64,000 nt of DNA from an uncultured Colwellia sp. (GTDB taxonomy: Bacteria; Pseudomonadota; Gammaproteobacteria; Enterobacterales; Alteromonadaceae). Both the position numbers and the translations under genes were made by a program. This document shows positions 56,113-64,000 of the stretch, one piece after another. The DNA is taken from assembly GCA_913058245.1 (NCBI GenBank), contig CAJXQJ010000001.1, positions 62,001 to 126,000 of the forward strand, in the 5' to 3' direction. Position 1 is the first letter of the stretch. Every line of letters begins with the position of its first letter. The notes below the pieces were generated by a model. It was given only the letters and a program-made list of their open reading frames with translations, did not search any database and was not told where the DNA came from.

Positions 56113-56381
56113 AACGATCACTAAATTCCCATCTCAGCAATTTAATTAGCAACTAGTATAAGTAGACCTCGAACCGAGACAGGACGTCGAGGGCTGCCGT
56201 TGTTCATGGAAGATAAATCGGCAGGCATCTAGGTTTACGCTAGTTGATGATTAAATGTTTTGCTGAGTAGGGCACAGTGGGGGATGCAAGGGGGAGATCT
56301 GTGTCTATTTCCCCCTTGCGTGTAGTCGGCACCCCGACGCCAAGCAGAGAATCAAATCCCAAGCAGACTTTGGTGATCGTT
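56113..56381. ncRNA. Candidate structured RNA (about 270 nt), orientation unknown
   Basis: An outer 13-bp stem (AACGATCACTAAA at 56113-56125 with TTTGGTGATCGTT at 56369-56381, one G-U) encloses nested pairs. CTCAGCAATTTAATTAGCAA and following bases (56133-56157) pair imperfectly with 56239-56267 (GCTAGTTGATGATTAAAT then TTGCTGAG). Local stems are CCTCGA/TCGAGG (56167-56192), CTGCCG/CGGCAG (56194-56224), GCAAGGGGGA/TCCCCCTTGC (56286-56319) and GTCGG/CCGAC (56325-56338). The nesting is that of a folded RNA. It is not recognised as RNase P, tmRNA, SRP, 6S or a group II intron. Confidence 0.45.
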
Positions 56382-56809
56382 AACCTTCTGTGTTTATCTG
56401 TTGGTATATTTAGGTACTCAAGAACAACGAACTCTAACCCGCCTCAGCGCTGAAATATTAATTTTCACCGACTACAGATGCAGACAAGACATAATTTAAA
56501 TTAGCTTTTTAATAAGCCTTAACTATAGTGATATATGTCACATTATACGACTTAGTTACAAGGAAATTGTAATCGTATTTTTGGCACTAAAGGTTTAAAA
56601 ACGTGAAGCTTGATATATGGATGTATCATTGAACCACATAGGATGTCACTCCCTTGTCTTTCAAATTTCCCATTTATTGCTAACTGAATAGATTCTAACC
56701 ATAAATTGAATGTATATCGTTCTTTGCGCTTTTTAAGGATGTTCATGATTTAGTTGCCAGTATGAACAACTATTCTGATGAAACTTAGAAAACAAGATGG
56801 AGAGTAAAT
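56382..56809. other. Non-coding region upstream of the nucleoside operon
   Basis: 428 bp with the promoter of the operon at 56810 presumably at its right side. A 64-codon minus-strand ORF (56552-56746) has no recognisable feature and is not supported. No further strong hairpins were found. Confidence 0.4.
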
Positions 56810-57820
56810 ATGGACGTTATAATTGATACCGATGTAGATTTTGATGACTACATGGCAATGATTTATTTGTTGCAGCATAAAGAAATCAATGTTCTTGGCA
56901 TTACGGTTACCGGATGCGGAGCAGCTCACCTAAGTAAGGGCGTTGATAACGTCCGTAATATGCTAACCCTGTTTGACGCCGAAACACAAAAAATTCCTGT
57001 ATTTGCCGGCGCAACTTCGCCAATGATTTACAGTAATGTTTTTCCGTATGATGTTAGAAGCGCAGCAAATGCGCACTATGGCGTAACATTTCCGGCAGTA
57101 AATCCTAATCCTTATACGGAAACCGAAGCTTCTCAGTGGATGGCGGAAACGATAAGTTCAGCAGTAAATCCAATCGCTTTTTTGTTGATAGGCGGCGGTA
57201 CTAATTTTGCCAAAGCACTATCGCAACTAAACACTAACTCGTTAAGTAATATCGGGAAAGTCGTTATGATGGGTGGCAACCTACTGCCGGAATACATTAG
57301 CCCTGGTGCACAGGGTAATATTCAAGACACATTAGGAAAAACACCGTATTACACCAATGCTGTTGCTGAGTGGAATATTTTTGTCGACGTACAAGCAGCA
57401 CAACGCGTTTTAAGTAGCGGTTTAGATATAACGCTTGTGGCGCTAAATGCTTGTAACGACGTGCCAATTACTCAAGCATTTGTGAATCAATTAAAAGAAA
57501 TTGATACTTCAGCTGCGACATTTGTTACTCAAATACTTGATAGCCCCACTATTGTTGGTGGCATAGATGCCTATTTAGAATTTTGGGATCCGTTGGCGGC
57601 ATCAGTATTGGTTGATGAAACGCTGGTTTCAACAGAAATATTTGGTATATCTATCGTACAAACCCTCAATGAAGCAAATGATACCTCGGGGAAAATTGAG
57701 GTTGATGCAATTAATGGCTCTCCCGTAAAAATTGCTATTGCCGCTAATCAGAGTGCTGTTTTTGCACAATATTTAACAGCAATGGCTGAAGTTACCAGTA
57801 AAGAGGTGGCTTATGTCTAA
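56810..57820 (+). CDS. Nucleoside hydrolase (IunH-like)
   Basis: The enzyme would cleave the N-glycosidic bond of a ribonucleoside to base and ribose. The 336-residue protein has the calcium-binding motif at the N-terminus in modified form, IDTDVDFDDYMAMIYLL (the family has DTDPGxDDA), a GITVTGCGAAH strand, MMGGNLL (about 158-164) and WNIFVDVQAAQRVL. No signal peptide is seen. It is the first of four genes and overlaps the deaminase by 8 bp. Confidence 0.88.
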   Translation: MDVIIDTDVDFDDYMAMIYLLQHKEINVLGITVTGCGAAHLSKGVDNVRNMLTLFDAETQKIPVFAGATSPMIYSNVFPYDVRSAANAHYGVTFPAVNPNPYTETEASQWMAETISSAVNPIAFLLIGGGTNFAKALSQLNTNSLSNIGKVVMMGGNLLPEYISPGAQGNIQDTLGKTPYYTNAVAEWNIFVDVQAAQRVLSSGLDITLVALNACNDVPITQAFVNQLKEIDTSAATFVTQILDSPTIVGGIDAYLEFWDPLAASVLVDETLVSTEIFGISIVQTLNEANDTSGKIEVDAINGSPVKIAIAANQSAVFAQYLTAMAEVTSKEVAYV

Positions 57821-58604
57821 TTCAGATAATGATGCAAAGTTTTGCTATAGCTATGATAGCAAATATACCGATATGCAAGCAGTTGAAGTGGGGCGACCTT
57901 ATCAAGGAGTACCTGCGCCGATTAACATCGAAGATGCTGCAACTTATATCCAACCTTGGAATGGCTACGACCCTCAATGTACTTTGGACAACAAAGAGCA
58001 ATGCCAATGTTTACCAAGCCAAACATTTAACATCAAATTAAACAGTGAATATAACAATGTTGAAGTTGAATCTGATGAGTGGATGAGCTTAGCCTGTGAA
58101 GCTGCAAAAGAAGGATTAGCAGGTGGTGGTGGCCCATTTGGTGCTGTAATTTTACAAATTGACGATGAAAGTAATGAAGTTATACGGTATTGGAAAAATC
58201 ACAACCATGTTACTAAATGGAACGACCCTACGGCACATGCTGAAGTAACCACCATTCGTGCAGCATGCCAACAACTCGGGGTTTTCGACTTAAGTAAGAT
58301 CAATAAAAAAGACAGTAAGTTGCCCCAGCCAGGGCAAACATCTCATTGTATTATCTATAGCAGCGCGGAGCCTTGCCCTATGTGTTACGCCGCCATTTCG
58401 TGGGCTCGAATGCCACAATTGATTTTTGCTGCAACTCGCTACGACTCAGCAGTTCAAGGTGTCGCTTTTTCCGATGAAGAAATATATGAAGAAATGGCCA
58501 AGCCTTATTCACAAAGAGTAATGATGAAAGTGTACCAATCGAGTACTGAAAACTCGTTGGACGCTTTTAATTTATGGAAGCGAAGCCCTAAAACACCATA
58601 TTAA
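57813..58604 (+). CDS. Nucleoside/guanine deaminase-like zinc enzyme
   Basis: The 263-residue protein belongs to the CMP/dCMP deaminase fold. Zinc ligands are in TAHAEVTTIRAAC (His near 141, catalytic Glu near 143) and SSAEPCPMCYAAI (two Cys near 188 and 191). The layout resembles guanine or tRNA-adenosine-type deaminases; PFGAVIL precedes the active site as in guanine deaminases. An N-terminal extension of about 85 residues contains CTLDNKEQCQCLP, which is unusual for the family. It overlaps the preceding hydrolase and precedes the CxxCH protein. Confidence 0.88.
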   Translation: MSNSDNDAKFCYSYDSKYTDMQAVEVGRPYQGVPAPINIEDAATYIQPWNGYDPQCTLDNKEQCQCLPSQTFNIKLNSEYNNVEVESDEWMSLACEAAKEGLAGGGGPFGAVILQIDDESNEVIRYWKNHNHVTKWNDPTAHAEVTTIRAACQQLGVFDLSKINKKDSKLPQPGQTSHCIIYSSAEPCPMCYAAISWARMPQLIFAATRYDSAVQGVAFSDEEIYEEMAKPYSQRVMMKVYQSSTENSLDAFNLWKRSPKTPY

Positions 58605-58613
58605 GGTAAGGCA

Positions 58614-59789
58614 ATGAATTTAATTAACAAAGTTATATTAGTTTTATTATTAACCTGTGCCAATGTAGGGCAAGTAAAAGCACTGAGTGAGCCAGCCAAA
58701 GCAATTAACTCACCTGATGAATACGCTTGGATGCTTTTTACGCAATTAAACACAGAGGCAAAGGTAAATGCTCGTGCAACGGTTTGGGAAACATGGATTG
58801 AACAAGAAGATATTTATGCCGACCCAACCAAGGCACCCAAATGGAATACCACAACGCAAATAAGGAAAAACTTTAACCAGCACATTCATAATATACTTTT
58901 ACAAAATAACCGCCTACCCAATGATGTTTTTCATGGTAGCCCGGCGCCATTTGTTGCTGATGCAATTCAAGAAGTTCGCGTTAACAAAACCGCATTTGAT
59001 TATATTGTTGATAAAGAACTTTGGTATCAAGAAGGACTGCTAAAATCGGCTATGCTCAATGAGGTTAAATTTCCCATACTGTCGAAAGTTATTAAAACAA
59101 CTTGGGTTGCCATTGAGGAAAAAGATAAGTCACGTTATTACTGGCAAATGAATGGTAAACAATTAGTTGGCATGGTCGCTTGGGGGATTATGACTAAAGA
59201 TCTTCCAATGTGGTATTGGGCAACGTTTGAGCATGTTGATAATGTTGGTCGTAGTGACATTACTGGCTCATTTGATTCATTTGGAGCAATGCCTGCTTAT
59301 CAAGCGCCTAATAAACTGCTTAATCAAGGTTACCCAAGCGGGAAGTTAACACCTGAAGTTATGAAGTTGTTTCAACAACAAGGTTTAGCAAAGGTTTGGC
59401 AAAACTATCGATTAAAAGGAACGCAAACATCTTTCACTGACTCAACAGGCAGAGCCATTATTGTTGGTAACTCAGTGCAAGAAGCAGGTCAAATTAACAC
59501 ATCCTCGTGCATGACATGTCATGCGCGCTCTTCTGTAGCTGAAGGGGTTAAGTTAGCCATTCCGCCTAAACCAGGCTTAGCGCCTAATCAATTTCCGAAT
59601 CCGTTTAAAAGCGCTAAACCGGCACTAGGTTTTGTGGGACCCCCAGATCCTCAATGGTTTTATCAAGCGCATAGTCGAGGCCCAGAAGGGGCATACCAAT
59701 TGTTGTACCCAGTTGATTTTTTATGGCAGTTACCGCTATTGACTAAACAACGTACGGGTTTTAAAGCATCTACTGAAGCTGGAGAATAA
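58614..59789 (+). CDS. Exported CxxCH (c-type haem) protein, unknown
   Basis: The 391-residue protein has a signal peptide (about 1-23, ending GQVKALSE) and one haem-binding motif SSCMTCHARSS (about 297-307). The body has no recognised fold; conserved-looking Trp-rich parts include TWVAIEE and MWYWATFEHVDN. It would be a periplasmic monohaem cytochrome or cytochrome-like protein. Its place between two nucleoside hydrolases and a deaminase suggests a linked oxidation step, but this is inference. It ends 3 bp before the next gene. Confidence 0.72.
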   Translation: MNLINKVILVLLLTCANVGQVKALSEPAKAINSPDEYAWMLFTQLNTEAKVNARATVWETWIEQEDIYADPTKAPKWNTTTQIRKNFNQHIHNILLQNNRLPNDVFHGSPAPFVADAIQEVRVNKTAFDYIVDKELWYQEGLLKSAMLNEVKFPILSKVIKTTWVAIEEKDKSRYYWQMNGKQLVGMVAWGIMTKDLPMWYWATFEHVDNVGRSDITGSFDSFGAMPAYQAPNKLLNQGYPSGKLTPEVMKLFQQQGLAKVWQNYRLKGTQTSFTDSTGRAIIVGNSVQEAGQINTSSCMTCHARSSVAEGVKLAIPPKPGLAPNQFPNPFKSAKPALGFVGPPDPQWFYQAHSRGPEGAYQLLYPVDFLWQLPLLTKQRTGFKASTEAGE

Positions 59790-59792
59790 ACA

Positions 59793-60821
59793 ATGAAAAA
59801 TGTAATTTTTAATCATGATGCGGCAATAGATGAATACATGGCGAGCGTGCTTATCAGCACAATGGCAGATGTTAATTTACTCGGAGTGATAATAACCAAT
59901 GGTGATTGTGTATATGGCCCCGCTATGAGTGCAGCCTACAAAATACAGCAATATATTGGGCAGCCTAATACTCCTTTGTTACTTAGTTCAGACCGCGGTT
60001 GGAATAGCTTTCCGTGGGCGTATCGAGAAGACTGTATTCGCCAAGGCGAAATATCATGCTTGGTGTCAATTCCAAATAATCCTAATTGGCCTTGGTATCC
60101 AAGTAGCGTTGAAAAGCTGATAGAGTTCAACCCTAACACCAATAAAACTACTGAGGAAGGTGTTGCTGGATATCCAGATGGTAATGTTTTTCTAGCAAAT
60201 GCGTTAGATAACGCACTATTAAGTGGGGAAAAAATTACCCTAGTTATTTGTTGCCCTTTAACTATTTTGAAAAGTGTTTTGAGCGAAAAGTTAGAAAGAG
60301 AAAATGCTATTGATGAGCTTATTTGGATGGGGGGCGCCATAGCACCAGTAAAAGGTAATTTAGACCCAAGCACAATTTCGCCAGTAATTGCTAACCCTTG
60401 GGCTGAGTGGAATGCTTTTTGGGATAGTAGTGCTGTTGACTGGGTGTTTAAAAATACCAATATTCCCATTACGGTATTTCCACTAAATGTAACGAATCAA
60501 GCGAAAATTACCACTGAATTTAAAAATGCTTTAGCGGCACAAGCTAACGACTATCCATTATCAACCTTAGCACATCAAAGCTATTCTTTAGTTGATGGAC
60601 AGTCTTTCTATGAAATGTGGGATGTATTAACGGTGAGTTACTTAGCTCGGCCAGACTTGTTTTCTGCGGCTCAAAGCATGGAATTAAGCATAGTTACACA
60701 AGGATTCTATGAAGGAACATTATATCCATCTCAAGAGAATTCTCGTACCGTTAGTGTTATTTTAAATTTGGCGCAACCAGCAGCGTTTTATGATTATGTT
60801 TTAACAGCATTTAGACGTTAG
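59793..60821 (+). CDS. Second nucleoside hydrolase-like protein with altered metal motif
   Basis: The 342-residue protein has the nucleoside hydrolase fold: VIFNHDAAIDEYMASVLI at the N-terminus, LGVIITNGDCVYG, LVICCPLTIL, IDELIWMGGAIAP and WNAFWDSSAVDWVF. The calcium motif is changed from the DTDPGxDD consensus to NHDAAIDE, so Asn replaces the first Asp and Glu the last. It may have shifted substrate or be a non-catalytic partner of the first hydrolase. It is the last of the four-gene cluster and is followed by a terminator. Confidence 0.82.
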   Translation: MKNVIFNHDAAIDEYMASVLISTMADVNLLGVIITNGDCVYGPAMSAAYKIQQYIGQPNTPLLLSSDRGWNSFPWAYREDCIRQGEISCLVSIPNNPNWPWYPSSVEKLIEFNPNTNKTTEEGVAGYPDGNVFLANALDNALLSGEKITLVICCPLTILKSVLSEKLERENAIDELIWMGGAIAPVKGNLDPSTISPVIANPWAEWNAFWDSSAVDWVFKNTNIPITVFPLNVTNQAKITTEFKNALAAQANDYPLSTLAHQSYSLVDGQSFYEMWDVLTVSYLARPDLFSAAQSMELSIVTQGFYEGTLYPSQENSRTVSVILNLAQPAAFYDYVLTAFRR

Positions 60822-60854
60822 ATGTAAGTTTGATTTATTGAGTATTTTTAAAAT

Positions 60855-60881
60855 AAAAGTGAGCTTTCAGCTCACTTTTTT
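60855..60881 (+). terminator. Terminator after the nucleoside operon
   Basis: AAAAGTGAGCT pairs with AGCTCACTTTT around a 3-nt loop, followed by a T-run. The stem is almost the same as that of the terminator at 53779. Confidence 0.85.
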
Positions 60882-60962
60882 ATATTGGCATCACAGCGAT
60901 GGCATAAGTCTGTTAATACTTAGGAAACTTGGTACAATGCCGTTTTTGATTTTAAGTCGCCA

Positions 60963-61289
60963 ATGAATAAAGATAATGAGCCGTTACACGGTGTGAAGCT
61001 TGAACAAATTTTAATTGAGCTTGAAAAGGAAGTTGGTTGGGAAAAGATGGGTGAGTTACTTAATATTCGTTGTTTCCTCAATAAGCCACGCCTTAAATCA
61101 AGCTTGAAATTTCTCCGAACAACCCCTTGGGCACGCAGTAGAGTTGAAATTTTATACCTAAAAACATTTTGTAGTAAGCATAAAGCAACGGGGAATGTGA
61201 TCAGAGGGATTCTTTCTCAGAAAACAACCGTAGCTGAAAAGCCTTCTCGCAAGCCTGCACCTTTTGTTTGGCCGACATTGGACGACTAA
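60963..61289 (+). CDS. VF530-family (DUF2132) DNA-binding protein
   Basis: The 108-residue protein shows the family pattern HGVKLEQILIELEKEVGWEK, LLNIRCFLNKPRLKSSLKFL and RTTPWARSRVEILYL. The family fold is helical and DNA-binding from a solved structure in Vibrio. A basic/proline tail follows. Monocistronic between a terminator and a promoter region for the helicase. Confidence 0.93.
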   Translation: MNKDNEPLHGVKLEQILIELEKEVGWEKMGELLNIRCFLNKPRLKSSLKFLRTTPWARSRVEILYLKTFCSKHKATGNVIRGILSQKTTVAEKPSRKPAPFVWPTLDD

Positions 61290-61512
61290 TAAGTATAATC
61301 GCTGACACAGACGTGATTAAGCACTGTCAAAAGAGTGTCAGGTTAAATTAATACGCTATTCTACCTCCTGCACCCATGCAGTTGAATCCGATGCCAAGCC
61401 GTGAAATGGCTCCAAGTGTTTGCAGTAGGAACAACCATTTTTAATACGCCTTAAATACGTTAGATCATTCTGTTAGAATACTGGGCTATTGACTAAAGAA
61501 TAACAAAGCAAC

Positions 61513-62727
61513 ATGTCTGAATTTAAAATCTTCCCACTTTTAGCGTCAATTGTTGACCGTCTTAGCCTTAAAGGCTACCAACAGCCTACACCGATCCAAA
61601 AAGAATGTATTCCAGCGCTTATTAATGGCAATGATTTGCTAGGTATAGCGCAAACGGGTACAGGTAAAACTGCGGCGTTTTCATTGCCTATTATCGATAA
61701 TTTTGGACGAAATAAAATTGATATCAAAGCTAAGAGTACGCGTTCGCTTATTCTTACACCAACAAGAGAGCTGGCCTCACAAATTGTACAAAACATAGAT
61801 GACTATGCAGATGGCTTAGGGCTTAAAACTAAGGTTGTTTATGGCGGTGTTGGCAGACAAGGCCAAGTTGACGCTATTGCATTAGGGCTCGATATTTTAG
61901 TTGCCACTCCTGGAAGGTTATTAGACTTAATTGAGACTGGCGATATAAATTTTGAGGCGTTAGAAGTTTTTGTGTTAGATGAAGCAGACACAATGCTTGA
62001 TATGGGCTTCTTTAATGATGTTCAAAATATCATATCAAAGCTGCCAAAGCGCCGACAAACGCTATTATTTTCAGCCACTATGCCTGCTGAAATAGAGATA
62101 CTTGCACAAGCAATATTAACCAAGCCAACAAAAATTGAAATTGCGGCACAAACCGTGACTATCGACTTGGTTAATCAAAGCGTGTACCACCTTGAAAAGT
62201 CGAATAAAGTTCCGTTGCTATTTGATATATTGCAAAACTCTGATTTTGAAAAAGTGCTTATTTTTTGTAAAACGAAGTATGGCGCTGACATTATTGTGAA
62301 AGCACTAGAAGAATCGTCCATAACTGCTGCGAGTCTTCATAGTGGGAAAACCCAAGCCATGAGAGAAGAAGCCTTACAAAACTTTAAAGATGCTAGTTTA
62401 AGAGTGTTAGTTGCAACTGATGTTGCGGCACGTGGTATAGATGTTGATAACATTATGTTGGTTATTAACTATAATCTTCCTGAGGATCCAAGAAACTACA
62501 TACACCGTATAGGGCGAACGGCTCGTGCTGGCAAAAGTGGCGTAGCTATTTCGTTTGCAGTAGAAAATGATGTAAGGCAACTTACGAATATTGAAAATAG
62601 CATAGGGCAAGCGATTCCTATTGTAACAGAACAGCCTTTTCATAAAGAGTTTTCAAAAGCGCCTAAGCAAGTAAAGAAAAAGAAACCGGTTAAAAAGACA
62701 AATAGAGCAAGAAAAAAAAGAAAGTAA
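61513..62727 (+). CDS. DEAD-box RNA helicase (RhlE-like)
   Basis: This is a cytoplasmic RNA helicase. The 404-residue protein has all DEAD-box motifs: Q motif (GYQQPTPIQKE), AQTGTGKT (about 47-54), PTRELA, TPGRLLD, VLDEADTMLDMGF, SAT, RGIDV and HRIGRTARAG. The Lys/Arg tail (KKKKPVKKTNRARKKRK) is typical of RhlE/SrmB-type proteins. No other gene shares its transcription unit. The choice of RhlE over other DEAD-box groups is tentative. Confidence 0.95.
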   Translation: MSEFKIFPLLASIVDRLSLKGYQQPTPIQKECIPALINGNDLLGIAQTGTGKTAAFSLPIIDNFGRNKIDIKAKSTRSLILTPTRELASQIVQNIDDYADGLGLKTKVVYGGVGRQGQVDAIALGLDILVATPGRLLDLIETGDINFEALEVFVLDEADTMLDMGFFNDVQNIISKLPKRRQTLLFSATMPAEIEILAQAILTKPTKIEIAAQTVTIDLVNQSVYHLEKSNKVPLLFDILQNSDFEKVLIFCKTKYGADIIVKALEESSITAASLHSGKTQAMREEALQNFKDASLRVLVATDVAARGIDVDNIMLVINYNLPEDPRNYIHRIGRTARAGKSGVAISFAVENDVRQLTNIENSIGQAIPIVTEQPFHKEFSKAPKQVKKKKPVKKTNRARKKRK

Positions 62728-63052
62728 GTACAGGGACGTGTTGCCTGAAGGTGGCAATTAAAAGGTGTTTCTAATGCGTTGTTCGCTATTAACATGGAAT
62801 GACCATACTGCATACTCTCGCTTTGAACAAACATCTTTTGTTTTGAACAAAATTTAACCTCGTAAGGTCAACCCGCCTTAGCATAAACTCGCTAATTAAT
62901 GAGTTTTACTTCAGTGGTTTAGGGATATTTTAGTTAATTACCACGATGGCAACTTCTTCAACAGCCACATAGGTTAATTTATGACTAAACATCATTTTTC
63001 TTAAGTGGCTGTTTTATGGCACTTTTAATTACTGTATATTTTTAACCAATAA
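62728..63052. other. Intergenic region after the DEAD-box gene
   Basis: 325 bp with no supported gene or clear terminator. The genes on either side are convergent. Confidence 0.4.
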
Positions 63053-63430
63053 TTAAAGTGCAGTAGGTTTTCTCTTAGAACGTTCTTTTGATGGTTCAGT
63101 AACCGTTTCCGATGAAGCAGCTAGAGCTTTGCTTTTGGCTCTTTTTTTCTTTTTGGCATTTTTACTCGCTGAAACAACGGTATTAATAAACTCAGCTGAT
63201 TTTTTACTTGGGTTGTAAGCGACCTTAATTGTTTTACCGTTTAACTCGATAATATCACCGCGGCGAATTTTTTTACGCTTTTGAACGGTAACTTTATTAT
63301 TTACTGAAACATTACCGTCACTGATCATGGTTTTAGCTTCGCCGCCACCTCCAACCATATTGGATATTTTAAGTAGTTTATAAAGCTCTATTGGTTCAAC
63401 ACAAATGTCGAAAGTTGAAGGTTCAGACAT
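63053..63430 (-). CDS. S4-domain RNA-binding protein (YbcJ-like)
   Basis: The 125-residue protein has an S4 domain at about 10-72 (PIELYKLLKISNMVGGGGEA, then ISDGNVSVNNKVTVQKRKKI and RRGDIIELNGKTIKV). The C-terminal 40 residues are Lys/Arg/Ala-rich, longer than in the E. coli YbcJ. S4 domains bind structured RNA, often ribosomal. It is transcribed leftward, opposite to the AbgT gene. Confidence 0.9.
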   Translation of the reverse strand: MSEPSTFDICVEPIELYKLLKISNMVGGGGEAKTMISDGNVSVNNKVTVQKRKKIRRGDIIELNGKTIKVAYNPSKKSAEFINTVVSASKNAKKKKRAKSKALAASSETVTEPSKERSKRKPTAL

Positions 63431-63787
63431 GAAATACGCCTAGTCATCTAAAATAATAATATTGCTAAATTCTAACATATATATACCCTCAAGCCACGTG
63501 AATATGCAGAATTACCAGAGTGATTAACAGTGAGCATTAAGGCATTGATTGAATAAAATAGTTGCACTTACAGTTACATTTAGGTTGCTAATCCAGTAAC
63601 TGTTGCTCTAGGCAAAATTATTGATTCAACTTTACTGTTGTTGCTTATCTATTTGTGTTCATTAAAATTTTCTAAGGTACAGTCAACCAACGCTTTACTC
63701 TGGCATTTCGTCTGTATTCAACTGGAGCAACTGAACTGTCTATGATATCTTGCGCTCTATTGTATTTTTAATATGGACTAAATATTT
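63431..63787. other. Divergent promoter region between the S4 gene and the AbgT gene
   Basis: 357 bp, AT-rich, no gene. It should hold promoters for both divergent genes; no operator was identified. Confidence 0.4.
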
Positions 63788-64000
63788 ATGAATTCAGTGG
63801 TTACCGATAACGAGCCTAAAACTAAACAACAAAAAGGTTGGTTTAATCGCTTTTTGGCCACCGTGGAATACTTAGGAAACCTATTACCACACCCAATTAC
63901 CTTATTCGCTATGTTTTGTATTGCCATTATTGTTGGTAGTGGCATAGCTGACTTTTTTGACCTAAGTGTTGTTGACCCGCGTCCAGAAGGCGCGAGAGGA
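63788..64000 (+). CDS. AbgT-family transporter (N-terminal part, truncated by window end)
   Basis: The 71 residues in the window (MNSVVTDNEPKTKQQKGWFN, then RFLATVEYLGNLLPHPITLF and a membrane segment AMFCIAIIVGSGIADFF) match the N-terminus of AbgT transporters, which have a VEYLGNLLPHP motif. The family exports or imports p-aminobenzoyl-glutamate or sulfonamides. The gene runs off the right edge. Confidence 0.85.
   Translation, partial: MNSVVTDNEPKTKQQKGWFNRFLATVEYLGNLLPHPITLFAMFCIAIIVGSGIADFFDLSVVDPRPEGARG

Noticed and set aside
55850-56381. Integron attC array
   Set aside because: No integrase, no repeated GTTRRRY/RYYYAAC core sites and no cassettes; stems are unlike one another.
56552-56746. 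64-codon minus-strand ORF upstream of the nucleoside operon
   Set aside because: No family feature, and it occupies the probable promoter region.

Overview
The window is chromosomal DNA of an AT-rich marine gammaproteobacterium. The gene order zapA / 6S RNA / ygfB-pepP-ubiH-ubiI / gcvT-gcvH-gcvP, a probable MetJ operator at metK and the codon usage fit an Alteromonadales member of the Colwellia/Thalassotalea type; the genus is inference. No tRNA, rRNA or CRISPR array was seen.

Layout. 1-19.3 kb is core chromosome: a MacAB/FtsX-type ABC exporter (HlyD adaptor, ATPase, permease), metK, murI, an MFS exporter, a 6S RNA gene with a partial second copy, zapA, ygfB, pepP, two ubiquinone hydroxylases, and the glycine-cleavage operon. 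From 19.3 to about 56 kb the DNA downstream of gcvP is an island built by repeated Tn7-like insertion. Element 1 (19306-26181, 6.9 kb) has matched inverted ends and a TTAAA target duplication but no transposition genes. It carries an unrecognised membrane/lipoprotein operon, a response-regulator fusion and a papain-type protease. Next come a copy of the gcvP terminator, a decayed IS3 orfA, an esterase and a 90%-identical remnant of the gcvP 3' end. Element 2 (28098-53764, 25.7 kb) is complete. It has inverted ends, a TTGAT duplication and tnsA-tnsB-tnsC-tniQ-tnsD, and its cargo is largely anti-invader: Gabija (gajA/gajB), a WYL-regulated helicase-nuclease operon that may be a divergent DdmDE-like system, and a membrane-anchored STAND ATPase. 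Just outside its right end are an Orc/Cdc6-like ATPase and about 0.55 kb of DNA dense in nested inverted repeats that may encode a structured RNA. From 56.8 kb a four-gene nucleoside-salvage cluster (two nucleoside hydrolases, a deaminase, a CxxCH protein) leads back to chromosomal genes: VF530-family protein, DEAD-box helicase, S4-domain protein and the start of an AbgT transporter.

How it works together. Both elements sit 29-30 bp past the same short motif in the gcvP 3' end. This points to gcvP as the TnsD-type attachment site, used once at the real gene and once at the remnant. Each element also carries, just inside its left end, a copy of the gcvP terminator hairpin, so gcvP transcription would still terminate after insertion. 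Element 1 was probably mobilised in trans by an element-2-like machinery. The main candidates for undescribed biology are the element 1 operon, with an in-frame internal start that would release its C-terminal domain, the WYL/helicase-nuclease operon of element 2, and the structured block at 55.85-56.38 kb.
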